64,000 bases of DNA from Seonamhaeicola maritimus (GTDB lineage Bacteria > Bacteroidota > Bacteroidia > Flavobacteriales > Flavobacteriaceae). The position numbers were made by a program, and so were the translations under genes. Below, piece after piece: positions 7,401-17,376 of this stretch. The stretch is from NCBI RefSeq assembly GCF_008056315.1, contig NZ_VRKQ01000008.1, positions 762,957-826,956 of the forward strand. The letters are read 5' to 3'. Position 1 is the first letter of the stretch, and the number at the start of each line of letters is the position of its first letter. The notes beneath the pieces are model-generated. The model saw only the letters and a program-made list of their open reading frames with translations, ran no database searches and was not told where the DNA came from.

Positions 7401-7652
7401 TCACTCCAACTCTTCACAGTAAATACCTCTGGCTTTAACTTGATCAATAATGTCTTCCATAGTTAAACTACTAGTGGTTTCAACTCTTAAAACTTTATCA
7501 ATATCTTCAAGGTCAATAGACCATTTAACAATACCCGGATGTGAATTAAAAAGTAGTTTTATGGTATTAACAGCTAGTTTAGTTTTAGCTTCTGTTTTAA
7601 GAATATGTAATCTTGTGGTTTTTTTACGTTGTTGATAAAATGGACTAATCAT
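7401..7652 (-). CDS. Small HMA-fold-like protein lacking the metal-binding cysteines
   Basis: 83 residues. The segment LHILKTEAKTKLAVNTIKLLFNSHPGIVKWSIDLEDIDKVLRVE...EDIIDQVKARGIYCEEL has the beta-alpha-beta-beta-alpha-beta pattern of heavy-metal-associated (HMA) domains, but no CxxC is present; the only Cys is four residues from the end. Its ATG overlaps the stop region of the preceding gene by 8 bases (CAATGATTAG), indicating translational coupling. It is the last gene of a sigma-factor operon. A sensor or protein-interaction role is possible; function is unknown. Confidence 0.7.
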   Translation of the reverse strand: MISPFYQQRKKTTRLHILKTEAKTKLAVNTIKLLFNSHPGIVKWSIDLEDIDKVLRVETTSSLTMEDIIDQVKARGIYCEELE

Positions 7653-8040
7653 TGTCTTCTGCTTTAGTGGTTAAACGTTCTATATAAGCCTGATAAGCTT
7701 GGTTGCCTTCTTCTTTCCAAAAGTCATCATAATGCTTCCATTTAGAAAAGTCGCCTTTTCCTTCTTTTTTACATTTAGATTTTGATTTTTTTGACGAACT
7801 ATCTCCACCAAAATTACAGCCTCCTATTAAAATTTTAGCCAATATGAATATGCCCGCAGCTTCCCAAAAGGTTAGAGTTGTCAACCCAAAAATCATAGGC
7901 ATTAACCAGTTCCACAACCACATGATTATAAAACCAAAAAGTATGGCTAATCCTGTTATAAAAATCCCTCCAAAAATTATCATTCCTATAATTTCTCCTG
8001 GAGATTTACCGCGCATTTTGTGTTTAAAGTAATTTGACAT
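7645..8040 (-). CDS. Two-helix membrane protein of an ECF-sigma operon
   Basis: 131 residues. Two hydrophobic stretches (about residues 16-45 and 50-75) are followed by a soluble tail rich in Ser and Lys (DSSSKKSKSKCKKEGKGDFSKWKHYDDFW). It lies 13 bases after the sigma gene and overlaps the small HMA-like gene. The position between an ECF sigma factor and a small domain protein suggests an anti-sigma or sensor role, but no known anti-sigma domain is recognisable. Confidence 0.65.
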   Translation of the reverse strand: MSNYFKHKMRGKSPGEIIGMIIFGGIFITGLAILFGFIIMWLWNWLMPMIFGLTTLTFWEAAGIFILAKILIGGCNFGGDSSSKKSKSKCKKEGKGDFSKWKHYDDFWKEEGNQAYQAYIERLTTKAEDND

Positions 8041-8053
8041 ATCTGTGTTTTTT

Positions 8054-8599
8054 TTAATTAATAATTTCTTTTTTAGGTTTTAATTTTTTGTACAAAAGTG
8101 AAATTGCTCTATGGCGTCTAGACATTAACGTACCAATAGGAATACCAGTTTCCAGTTCTATTTCTTTATAGGTGTAGCCTTCAAAATCAATAGCTATAAT
8201 AACATTTCTATAATTTGGTTTTAAGTTTACTATAGCAGCTTTTAGAGCTTCTTTCATTTCCTCAGGATATGAATTATCTGCAGATTCATAAATGATTGAG
8301 GCAAACTGAATAAGTTTATTTTCGTTTTGGGTTTCATAATCAATTCTATCATTTTTTGAAGACCTTAAAACATCAATCACCTTGTTTTTTAATGCTCTAT
8401 AAACAAAACCGGCTACATTGTTTATGGGAGAATATCTATCTGCACCAGTAAATAGCTTTAAAGCCACATCTTGTAAAATGTCTTCTGGACCCATACTTGT
8501 ACTGGCTTTAATTTTGGAACTTACGTAAGTTTTAAGTGAAGTATATTCTTCATTAAAAAACTCATTAAGCTTTTTACTGTTTTCTGATTGATGATTCAT
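8054..8599 (-). CDS. ECF-type RNA polymerase sigma factor
   Basis: 181 residues with region 2 (MGPEDILQDVALKLF near residues 35-50; FVYRALKNKVIDVLRSSKN for -10 recognition) and region 4 (LKPNYRNVIIAIDFEGYTYKEIELETGIPIGTLMSRRHRAISLL, a helix-turn-helix near residues 125-170). The residue set fits a sigma-70 family ECF member. It heads an operon with the two small proteins at 7645 and 7401. A TGCAAT-N15-CGTCTTT element 36 bases upstream, shared with the sigma gene at 25347, suggests autoregulation. Confidence 0.88.
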   Translation of the reverse strand: MNHQSENSKKLNEFFNEEYTSLKTYVSSKIKASTSMGPEDILQDVALKLFTGADRYSPINNVAGFVYRALKNKVIDVLRSSKNDRIDYETQNENKLIQFASIIYESADNSYPEEMKEALKAAIVNLKPNYRNVIIAIDFEGYTYKEIELETGIPIGTLMSRRHRAISLLYKKLKPKKEIIN

Positions 8600-8634
8600 T
8601 TAAAAGCACTTTTAATAGGCACTTCAATTATAAA

Positions 8635-8659
8635 GACGCAACTTTTAAAATCTATTGCA
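8635..8659 (-). promoter_or_regulatory. Candidate ECF autoregulatory promoter of the sigma gene at 8054
   Basis: On the minus strand TGCAAT (8654-8659), 15 bases, then CGTC (8635-8638) followed by TTT. The CGTC lies 36 bases before the ATG at 8599. The same pair of elements, with spacer 16, precedes the ECF gene at 25347 at nearly the same distance from its start. The housekeeping -7 consensus is absent here. Confidence 0.5.
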
Positions 8660-8867
8660 TTTTTGCGCTAAGTATTTTTATGAAGACTGAAAACAATGAG
8701 AAATGTTTCAAAAAAAAGAGAATATTAGTAAAAACTTTGATTTTCAGTATTATGAGAATTGAATGACTTCGATCCTAAGAACTGAATATAAAATAATTTT
8801 TAGTGATTTTTTTTGTTAATAAGAAACCGTAAATAACTAAAAAGTATTTTACTGATAACTATTTTAA

Positions 8868-10538
<1,671 letters not shown>

Positions 10539-10568
10539 AATTGGATAGCTTATTGATAAGTTGTTAGC

Positions 10569-10596
10569 ATTCCTGCTTTTGGCAGGAATCTTTTTA
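10569..10596 (+). terminator. Intrinsic terminator between pyrG and yidC
   Basis: ATTCCTGC-TTTTG-GCAGGAAT followed by CTTTTT, 30 bases after the pyrG stop and 14 bases before the yidC start. The short remaining gap leaves little room for a separate yidC promoter, so partial read-through is likely. Confidence 0.75.
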
Positions 10597-10609
10597 ATAG
10601 AAAGAATAT

Positions 10610-12517
10610 ATGGAAGAAAAAAAGTTAGATATAAATTCGATAATAGGTTTTGTACTTATCTTCGGAATATTGGCTTACATGCTTTGGCAAAATCAACCAA
10701 CTACAGAAGAGTTGGAAGCTCAAGAAAAGGCTAAGCAAGAGCAAGTTGAAGCAGAACAAAGGGCTAAAACCCAAGAGCAAGAACAAACTAAAGTAGTTAC
10801 CTCTGAAGATTTGGAAATAGGTGCTGTAGGTGACTCGCTTCACCAGATAGCATTAAATAACAAGTATGGGTCATTGGCTTATGCTTTTAGTGTTACCAAA
10901 GATTCTGAAGAAGAAACATTAGTAGAAACAGATTTGTTAGCCTTAAAATTTAGCACTAAAGGAGGGTATCTTTCTGAAGTTAGACTAAAGGATTTTGTTG
11001 ATTTTAGAGATGAACCAATTTATTTAGTAAAAGATAACAATGCTTCTTTCAATATTAATTTTGGAACTACAGACAGTAGAATTCGCAATACTAAAGATTT
11101 ACCTTTTCAATCCACTGTAACTAAAAATGGTGAGATTACTGTCGTTTCAATGAAACTAAAAGTTTCCGAAAGCAAATTTTTAGAGTACCGTTACGAGTTG
11201 AAGGAAGGAGATTATATGATGGACTTCACCGTTCGTTCTCAAGGATTAAGTGATGTTATTAATGGTTCACATGAAATCAATTTAGATTGGAAACATAAGG
11301 GGTATCGTCATGCAAAGAGTATATCATATGAAAACCGTTATACAGATATTCATTATGAATATGAAGATGGTAAAGATGATTATACAGGAATGCGTGATGC
11401 CGATGAAACTTTAAGTGACGTTGCTTGGATTGGGTATAAACAACACTTTTTCTCAGCTATTTTATTAACCGATACACCATTTAAAACAGCTACAATTACT
11501 TCTAAGAATTTAGTTGAAGATGAAGCCATTGATACCGTTTATACAAAAGATTTTGCTTCTAAAATTCCTTTAGAGTTAAAAGGTGGTGAGGTTAGTTATA
11601 ATATGAATTGGTACTACGGACCAAGTGAGTTTAGAACCTTAAATGCCTATGGTAGAAATCTAGATGAAATGGTACCACTAGGTTGGGGTATTTTTGGATG
11701 GATAAACCGTTACTTGTTCATGCCATTATTTACATTTTTAGGAGGCATGATGCCTTATGGGATAGCTATTGTGGTAATGACCATTTTGGTGAAAATATGT
11801 TTGTCTTTTGTACAGTACAAGCAATTCTTATCGCAGGCTAAAATGAAAATTTTAAAGCCAGAATTAGATGCTATTCGTGAGAAGTATAAAGACAATAAAA
11901 TGAAGGCCCAACAAGAAACTATGGCTTTACAAAATAAAGCAGGAGCAAGTCCGTTAGCGGGTTGTTTGCCAGCTTTAATACAGCTGCCAGTTTTCTATGC
12001 TTTGTTCCAATTCTTTCCATCTGCTTTTGATTTAAGACAGGAAAGTTTCTTATGGGCGGAAGATTTATCATCTTATGATACGGTTGCTAATCTTCCATTT
12101 AATATTCCATTTTATGGTGATCATGTAAGTTTATTTCCGCTTTTAGCGTCTATAGCAATTTTCTTCTATATGCGTTTAACTACGGGGCAAAATATGCAAA
12201 CGCAACCACAACAAGAAGGTATGCCAGATATGGGGAAAATGATGAAGTACATGATGTATTTCTCTCCAATAATGATGCTTTTCTTCTTTAATAACTATGC
12301 ATCCGGATTGAGTTTATACTATTTCATTTCAAACTTGATTAGTATTGGTATTATTTTGGTGATTAAAAATTATATTCTTGATGAAGATAAGATTCATGCT
12401 CAGATTCAAGAGAATAAGAAAAAACCAAAAAAGCAAAGTAAGTTTCAAGCTAGAATGAAAGATATGATGGAGCAGGCTGAAAAGCAAAAGCAGGCTCAAC
12501 AGAAAAGAAAAAAATAA
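10610..12517 (+). CDS. yidC: Membrane protein insertase YidC
   Basis: 635 residues with the Gram-negative architecture: an N-terminal membrane anchor (residues 8-24), a large periplasmic beta-sandwich domain (about 90-350), and the conserved insertase core starting near WGIFGWINRYLFMPLFTFLG with five membrane helices. The cytoplasmic hairpin contains QAKMKILKPELDAIREKYKDNKMKAQQET, then GCLPALIQLPVFYALFQFF. The C-terminus is Lys-rich. It inserts inner-membrane proteins with or without SecYEG. Confidence 0.96.
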   Translation: MEEKKLDINSIIGFVLIFGILAYMLWQNQPTTEELEAQEKAKQEQVEAEQRAKTQEQEQTKVVTSEDLEIGAVGDSLHQIALNNKYGSLAYAFSVTKDSEEETLVETDLLALKFSTKGGYLSEVRLKDFVDFRDEPIYLVKDNNASFNINFGTTDSRIRNTKDLPFQSTVTKNGEITVVSMKLKVSESKFLEYRYELKEGDYMMDFTVRSQGLSDVINGSHEINLDWKHKGYRHAKSISYENRYTDIHYEYEDGKDDYTGMRDADETLSDVAWIGYKQHFFSAILLTDTPFKTATITSKNLVEDEAIDTVYTKDFASKIPLELKGGEVSYNMNWYYGPSEFRTLNAYGRNLDEMVPLGWGIFGWINRYLFMPLFTFLGGMMPYGIAIVVMTILVKICLSFVQYKQFLSQAKMKILKPELDAIREKYKDNKMKAQQETMALQNKAGASPLAGCLPALIQLPVFYALFQFFPSAFDLRQESFLWAEDLSSYDTVANLPFNIPFYGDHVSLFPLLASIAIFFYMRLTTGQNMQTQPQQEGMPDMGKMMKYMMYFSPIMMLFFFNNYASGLSLYYFISNLISIGIILVIKNYILDEDKIHAQIQENKKKPKKQSKFQARMKDMMEQAEKQKQAQQKRKK

Positions 12518-12522
12518 TATGT

Positions 12523-12547
12523 CAACCTGAACAAGTTTCAGGTTTTC
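12523..12547 (+). terminator. Intrinsic terminator 1 after yidC
   Basis: AACCTGAA-CAAG-TTTCAGGTTTTC, just after the yidC stop codon. Confidence 0.7.
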
Positions 12548-12561
12548 ATTATATAAATTTA

Positions 12562-12599
12562 AAGGCTGCCAACAATTTCCTAAACTTGGCAGCTTTTTT
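12562..12599 (+). terminator. Intrinsic terminator 2 after yidC (tandem)
   Basis: GCTGCCAA (12565-12572) pairs with TTGGCAGC (12586-12593) and is followed by six T. It forms a tandem pair with the hairpin at 12523. Confidence 0.85.
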
Positions 12600-12683
12600 G
12601 TTATATACAATTTGAAAGTATATATATACGTTTATATTTATGTCAATTCAATATTTAAAATCTTTAATAATTTAAGTGTGCAT

Positions 12684-13394
12684 ATGAAACAGTTAAGTCT
12701 GATTTTGTTTTTATTTAATACAATTTTTGTAGCAGCTCAAACTGTGAATCAGTTTGATGATAACGGAAAACGTCATGGTATTTGGAAAAAGAATTTTGAA
12801 GGCACTAAAGTACTTAGGTATGAAGGTCAATTTAACCATGGAAAGGAAATAGGTACGTTTAAGTTTTATAAAAACATAAGAGGTAAAGCGGTTTTAACGG
12901 CGTCAAAGGCATTTAATGAATTGGATAATAAAGCGGATGTGAAGTTTTTCTCATCAAAAGGAAAGCTTATTAGTGAAGGTCCAATGGATGGTAAAAAGTA
13001 CATTGGAGAATGGAAGTATTATCATAATAATTCTGATAAAATTATGACCTTAGAATTCTATAATGACAAGGGTAATCTTCATGGAGAAAAATATGTGTAT
13101 TATTCTAATGGGCGAATGGCCGAAAAACAAAATTACGTTGATGGTAAATTAGAAGGTGAGGCTATTTGGTATTCAATTAAGAATGTGGTTTTAAAACATT
13201 TTATTTATGTTAATGATGAGTTACACGGTGTGTCAAAATATTATAATTCAAAAGGTGAGCTAGTTGCAGAAGGAAGGTATAAACTTGGTAAAAAACATGG
13301 CATTTGGAAATATTATGAAAATGGTAAACTAATAGAGGAAAAAGATTTCACACCAAAATCAAAATATAAAAAAAAGAAAAAGCTCCCTAATTAA
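12684..13394 (+). CDS. Exported MORN/YwqK-like repeat protein
   Basis: 236 residues from the ATG at 12684 (MKQLSLILFLFNTIFVAAQ, a signal peptide cleaved after AAQ). The frame is open to 12612, but that extension overlaps AT-rich promoter sequence and precedes the signal peptide. The mature part has repeated short units with Gly and aromatic residues: GKRHGIWKKNF, GKEIGTFKFYKN, YIGEWKYYHNN, LHGEKYVYYSNG, LEGEAIWY, LHGVSKYYNSKG, KHGIWKYYENG. Such MORN_2 repeats occur in the family loosely annotated as YwqK antitoxin-like. There is no toxin gene nearby, so a structural or surface role is as likely. Confidence 0.8.
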   Translation: MKQLSLILFLFNTIFVAAQTVNQFDDNGKRHGIWKKNFEGTKVLRYEGQFNHGKEIGTFKFYKNIRGKAVLTASKAFNELDNKADVKFFSSKGKLISEGPMDGKKYIGEWKYYHNNSDKIMTLEFYNDKGNLHGEKYVYYSNGRMAEKQNYVDGKLEGEAIWYSIKNVVLKHFIYVNDELHGVSKYYNSKGELVAEGRYKLGKKHGIWKYYENGKLIEEKDFTPKSKYKKKKKLPN

Positions 13395-13411
13395 AGGGAG
13401 CCCTCTTTTTC
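13380..13411 (+). terminator. Intrinsic terminator overlapping the stop of the MORN-like gene
   Basis: GCTCCCT (13382-13388) pairs with AGGGAGC (13395-13401), with CCTCTTTTT following. The stop codon TAA (13392-13394) lies in the loop. Confidence 0.7.
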
Positions 13412-13493
13412 ATAGACAACTTTTCAGCGAAAGATAGCTATTAATAAAAATATTGTCTACTACTAACTAACCAATAAATCAAACTAACTAAAT

Positions 13494-13651
13494 TTATAAT
13501 TTTAAGGTAGAGGTGGTAAAACAACCTTTTAGATTGCTTGTATTTACACCATTAGAGGTCTGCACATTAACAGCAATTATGTCCGCTTTCTCTATTGTAT
13601 AGCATCTGTTAAGATTGCACCACCTTTAATATTTGCTGTTATATTTCCACC
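13494..13651 (-). pseudogene. Decayed fasciclin (FAS1) domain C-terminal fragment
   Basis: Translation of the minus strand from 13651 reads GGNITANIKGGAILTDA, almost the same as GGNITANVSGGATLTDA in domain 2 of the intact neighbour. After a one-base deletion (the equivalent of AAT ACA has become AT ACA) the shifted frame continues TIEKADIIAVNVQTSNGV, the conserved FAS1 ending that normally runs on to IHVID. It then diverges to NTSNLKGCFTTSTLKL and TAA. The piece lies 66 bases beyond the stop of the five-domain FAS1 gene, with a terminator hairpin between. It is a remnant of a further FAS1 domain or of a deleted paralogue. The intergenic space 13395-13716 otherwise holds only two terminators. 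Confidence 0.8.
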
Positions 13652-13665
13652 TTAATATATGGGTT

Positions 13666-13707
13666 AATTTACAACCTCATTTGGTTAACTTGATGAGGTT
13701 GTAAATT
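13666..13707 (-). terminator. Terminator of the FAS1 lipoprotein gene
   Basis: AATTTACAACCTCAT (13666-13680) and ATGAGGTTGTAAATT (13693-13707) form a perfect 15 bp stem with a 12-base loop, ending 10 bases before the gene's stop codon coordinate. It separates the intact gene from the FAS1 remnant. Confidence 0.7.
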
Positions 13708-13716
13708 ATATTTGTT

Positions 13717-15996
13717 TTATCTAATCACTCGATCTATAACATGAACAACACCATTTGCAGCTTGTATATCAACTAACGAAGTAACTATGTTACTTGTTCC
13801 GTTACTATTTGTTAGTGTAAAGTTGGTATTGTCGGCTGTTATATCTCCACCTAAAGTTGATACTGTACCGTTTGGTAATCCATCAGATTGTATGTTTCCA
13901 CTTACAATATGCATTAAAAGTACTGAATCTACTGTACCAGTTGGTATATCTGTTAAAGCTGATGCTCCTAAATCTGTTAATAGATTTCCAAAAGCACCAT
14001 TTGTTGGAGCAAATACTGTGAAAGGTCCAGCTGCAGCATCTGATACTGTTGTTATGTATGGAACAGTTGGCATTCCTGTATCTGCATAAGCTAAAGTTTC
14101 AACTAAAATAGATAATGCAGGATTACTAGTTGCAAAAGTTGCTATGGTTGGTAATCCAATAACTTTATCTACAGCATGAATAACTCCGTTAGCAGCTACT
14201 ACATCTGGTAGAGCCACTGTAGAAACACCATTGAATTGAACCCCATTAGATGTATTGAAATAAATACTCATTGGTTTATCTCCAGCTCCAGTAGCACTAG
14301 TACTTGAATAACCAGAACCTGCAGATACTAAGTCGGTAGAGAAAGTTGTTCCACCTATAACATGATTTAATAATACTTGTGAAAGTGCATCAGTTGGAAC
14401 ATCTCCAAGACTTGCAAAATTGTTATCGGCCAAAAAGCTAGTAAATCCATCGTTTACAGGAGCTAAAACAGTAAATGGACCGTTGCCACTTAAAACAGAT
14501 ACCAAATCACCATCTGCTGCACCAAGTGCTGCTACTAAATTGCTAAAAGATGGGTTAGCCAATGCATGATCAACAACACTAGGTAATCCAATTACTTTAT
14601 CAACAATATGAATTACACCATTAGTAGCTGCCAAATCTGCTGAACTTACCATAGCACTATTATTGAACATTACACCATTGCTAGTATCATAAAAAATACT
14701 CATAGGCATATCTCCAGCACCAGTGGCATTGGTATTAGCATATCCTGAACCACCTGCTACTAAATCTCCAGACATTACGGTTCCTGTAATTACATGATTT
14801 AATAAAACTTGTGTCAAAACATCCGTTGGTACAGAACCTAAATCTGCAAAGTTATTATCAGCTAAAAATGCTGCAAAAGCTTCATTGGTAGGAGCTAAAA
14901 CAGTGTATTCAGTTGCACCGTTTAACACATCTACTAAACCTGCGGCTTGAACTGCAGCAAGTAAGCTACTTAAATTGGCATTACTAGAAACCTTTGCTGC
15001 TATAGTTCCATCAGTGTAAGGAAGTACTACTTTATCAATTACATGTATTACACCATTAGTTGCTTGTACATCTACTACTTGAATATTACTAACTCTTCCG
15101 TTGGCATCAGTTAAAGTTGCTCCTCCACTTACATTAGCGGTAATATTCCCACCAAGGGTACCAACCATCATATTATCGGTTAATGCAGATGATACTACAT
15201 TAGCACCAGCAACGGCATGTAAATCTAAGGTTGCCTTTAATGTTGGTTCATCAATGTCTGATAATCCACTTGCCCCTAATTCTCCTAACAAATTCACAAA
15301 CGCTTCATTGGTTGGAGCAAATATTGTGAATGGAGCAGGATCTGATCCACTTGGTGTTGAAAGTGCACTTACGTAATCAAAAGTTAAATCTGATCGCGTT
15401 AAAGCTTGTACTAAAATTGAAAAATCATCATTAGTTGTTGCAAAATCTAGGATAGATGGAAGTCCAATCACTTCGTCCACAATATGAATAACACCATTTG
15501 TGGCGTCAATGTCAGGCATTGTAACTGATGAAGTGTTGTTTAACATTACTCCGCCAGCTGTATTTATAAAAATACTCAAGTTAGCACCTGAAGATGCTTC
15601 TGTGGCTAAGGTTTTTCCATAACCTGTAGATAAAGATCCAGAAACGTTTTCTCCACTCATTACGTGATTCAATAAAACTTGAGTTAAAACTGGTTTAGGA
15701 ACGTCATCTAAACTTGCAAAATTATTCGCTGCAAGAAATCTCGCAAACGCATCATTAGTTGGAGCAAAAACTGTTAAGGATGCAGATGGATTGTCTAAAA
15801 CTGCTGCTAAATTTCCGTCTGCTACTAGTAAGGCTTCTACTAAGGTACTTAGCTCTGGTGTAACTACTGCTAATTCTGTAATCGTTTCAGGAGCTTTTTC
15901 TACTACTTTAATTTCGTCATCATCACTACAAGATAATACGAAAACAGTGGCTAAAAATAGCACTGTGATTCTTTTTAAGGCTGTTAATGTTTTCAT
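13717..15996 (-). CDS. Five-domain fasciclin (FAS1) lipoprotein
   Basis: 759 residues: a lipoprotein signal ending VFVLSC (Cys 23), an acidic linker, then five FAS1 domains (about 38-180, 181-330, 331-475, 476-620 and 621-759). Each has a TVFAPTNDAF-type motif (H1 region) and ends in a variant of ATNGVIHIVDKVIGLP (H2 region). Domains 1, 3 and 4 form one subtype (NNFASL, LLNHV, MSIFxxTSNGVxxNN). Domains 2 and 5 form another (LGGNIT / LGGDITA). FAS1 proteins mediate adhesion to surfaces, cells or matrix. The repeats point to internal duplication. Confidence 0.92.
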   Translation of the reverse strand: MKTLTALKRITVLFLATVFVLSCSDDDEIKVVEKAPETITELAVVTPELSTLVEALLVADGNLAAVLDNPSASLTVFAPTNDAFARFLAANNFASLDDVPKPVLTQVLLNHVMSGENVSGSLSTGYGKTLATEASSGANLSIFINTAGGVMLNNTSSVTMPDIDATNGVIHIVDEVIGLPSILDFATTNDDFSILVQALTRSDLTFDYVSALSTPSGSDPAPFTIFAPTNEAFVNLLGELGASGLSDIDEPTLKATLDLHAVAGANVVSSALTDNMMVGTLGGNITANVSGGATLTDANGRVSNIQVVDVQATNGVIHVIDKVVLPYTDGTIAAKVSSNANLSSLLAAVQAAGLVDVLNGATEYTVLAPTNEAFAAFLADNNFADLGSVPTDVLTQVLLNHVITGTVMSGDLVAGGSGYANTNATGAGDMPMSIFYDTSNGVMFNNSAMVSSADLAATNGVIHIVDKVIGLPSVVDHALANPSFSNLVAALGAADGDLVSVLSGNGPFTVLAPVNDGFTSFLADNNFASLGDVPTDALSQVLLNHVIGGTTFSTDLVSAGSGYSSTSATGAGDKPMSIYFNTSNGVQFNGVSTVALPDVVAANGVIHAVDKVIGLPTIATFATSNPALSILVETLAYADTGMPTVPYITTVSDAAAGPFTVFAPTNGAFGNLLTDLGASALTDIPTGTVDSVLLMHIVSGNIQSDGLPNGTVSTLGGDITADNTNFTLTNSNGTSNIVTSLVDIQAANGVVHVIDRVIR

Positions 15997-16027
15997 TATT
16001 ATAAGATTAAAATTTTATTTTGTTCAG

Positions 16028-16060
16028 CAAATATATAAAAAGATTAAACAAAAAAACAAA
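16028..16060 (-). promoter_or_regulatory. Promoter of the FAS1 gene
   Basis: On the minus strand TTTG (16057-16060), a 21-base spacer, then TATATTTG (16028-16035), matching the Bacteroidota consensus. The ATG at 15996 follows 31 bases downstream. Confidence 0.65.
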
Positions 16061-16155
16061 TTTTGTTCAAAAAAAAATAAATATAATTAAACAAAATAAA
16101 ATTATAGTACTCCAATCTTCACTATTTATGGAAGAAAAAATCTTTGAAATATATG

Positions 16156-16163
16156 TATCTTTG
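16156..16163 (+). promoter_or_regulatory. -7 element of mnmA
   Basis: TATCTTTG matches TAnnTTTG and ends 17 bases before the mnmA ATG. Confidence 0.6.
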
Positions 16164-16180
16164 TAGCCTAATTTTTTAAG

Positions 16181-17368
16181 ATGAAACGTGTTATTATTGG
16201 GCTTTCAGGTGGTGTAGACTCTAGTGTTGCAGCTTATTTGTTACAACAGCAGGGTTATGAGGTTATAGGCTTGTTTATGAAAAACTGGCATGATGATTCC
16301 GTTACTATTTCTAATGAATGCCCATGGTTAGATGATAGTAATGATGCCATGTTGGTTGCAGAAAAATTAGGAATTCCTTTTCAAACTGTTGATTTAAGTG
16401 AACAGTATAAAGAACGTATTGTGGATTATATGTTTAACGAATATGAAAAGGGAAGAACGCCAAATCCAGATGTACTGTGTAACAGAGAAATTAAGTTTGA
16501 TGTGTTCATGAAAATAGCACTTGACTTAGGTGCAGATTATGTAGCTACCGGTCATTATTGCAGAAAAGGTGTTGTTGAAAAAGAAGCAAAAGAAGTATAT
16601 CAATTACTTGCTGGTAAAGATACTAATAAGGATCAATCTTATTTTTTATGTCAATTGTCACAAGAGCAATTAGCAAAAGCATTGTTTCCAATTGGGGAAC
16701 TTACCAAACCAGAAGTTAGAGAAATTGCAGATGATATTGGTTTAGTAACAGCAGATAAAAAGGACTCTCAAGGTCTTTGTTTTATTGGTAAGGTAAAGCT
16801 ACCATATTTTCTTCAGCAACAATTAAAACCAAAAGAAGGTGTTATTGTTGAAATTCCAAAGGAACAAGAAATTTTTAGTATTGAAGTGCCCGAGTTTTCC
16901 TCTCAAGAAGATAAATTGGAATACCTTTCAAGAAAAATTGATTACAAAATTGATTTAGGAAAGGTTGTTGGTAAACATCAAGGGGCCCATTATTTTACTA
17001 AAGGGCAGCGGAAAGGATTAGCTGTTGGTGGTACATTAGAACCTTTATTTGTTATAGATACTAATGTTGAAGAAAACGTTATTTATACGGGTCAAGGTAA
17101 AGAACACCCAGGATTATTAAAGAAAGCATTATTTGTAACTAATGATGAATTGCATTGGATTCGTGAAGATTTAGCTTTAAAGGTTGATGAAACATTAAAG
17201 GTAGAAGCTAGAATTAGATACAGGCAACCGCTGCAAAAGGCTACTTTACATAAAGTAGATTCAGGATTGTATGTTGAGTTTGAAGAATATCAATCGGCTA
17301 TCACGGAAGGGCAATTTGTAGCATGGTATATTAATGAAGAGCTTTTAGGTTCGGGGGTTATTTCTTAA
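16181..17368 (+). CDS. mnmA: tRNA-specific 2-thiouridylase MnmA
   Basis: 395 residues. It thiolates U34 of Lys, Glu and Gln tRNAs. The PP-loop [15 protein letters not shown] is at the N-terminus. The two catalytic cysteines are in [11 protein letters not shown] (near residue 103) and QGLCFIGK (near residue 200). [10 protein letters not shown]-type ([15 protein letters not shown]) and the C-terminal beta-barrel ([23 protein letters not shown]) are present. The insert near residues 225-250 is slightly longer than in E. coli. It is followed closely (8 bases) by the NMO-type gene. Confidence 0.95.
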   Translation: MKRVIIGLSGGVDSSVAAYLLQQQGYEVIGLFMKNWHDDSVTISNECPWLDDSNDAMLVAEKLGIPFQTVDLSEQYKERIVDYMFNEYEKGRTPNPDVLCNREIKFDVFMKIALDLGADYVATGHYCRKGVVEKEAKEVYQLLAGKDTNKDQSYFLCQLSQEQLAKALFPIGELTKPEVREIADDIGLVTADKKDSQGLCFIGKVKLPYFLQQQLKPKEGVIVEIPKEQEIFSIEVPEFSSQEDKLEYLSRKIDYKIDLGKVVGKHQGAHYFTKGQRKGLAVGGTLEPLFVIDTNVEENVIYTGQGKEHPGLLKKALFVTNDELHWIREDLALKVDETLKVEARIRYRQPLQKATLHKVDSGLYVEFEEYQSAITEGQFVAWYINEELLGSGVIS

Positions 17369-17376
17369 CTTTATGC

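Noticed and set aside
12684-13394. YwqK-like protein as antitoxin of a toxin-antitoxin pair
   Set aside because: It has a signal peptide and no adjacent toxin gene; the repeats are general MORN_2-type.
13787-15376. Plus-strand open frames across the FAS1 gene
   Set aside because: They mirror the repetitive FAS1 coding sequence and encode no recognisable domain.
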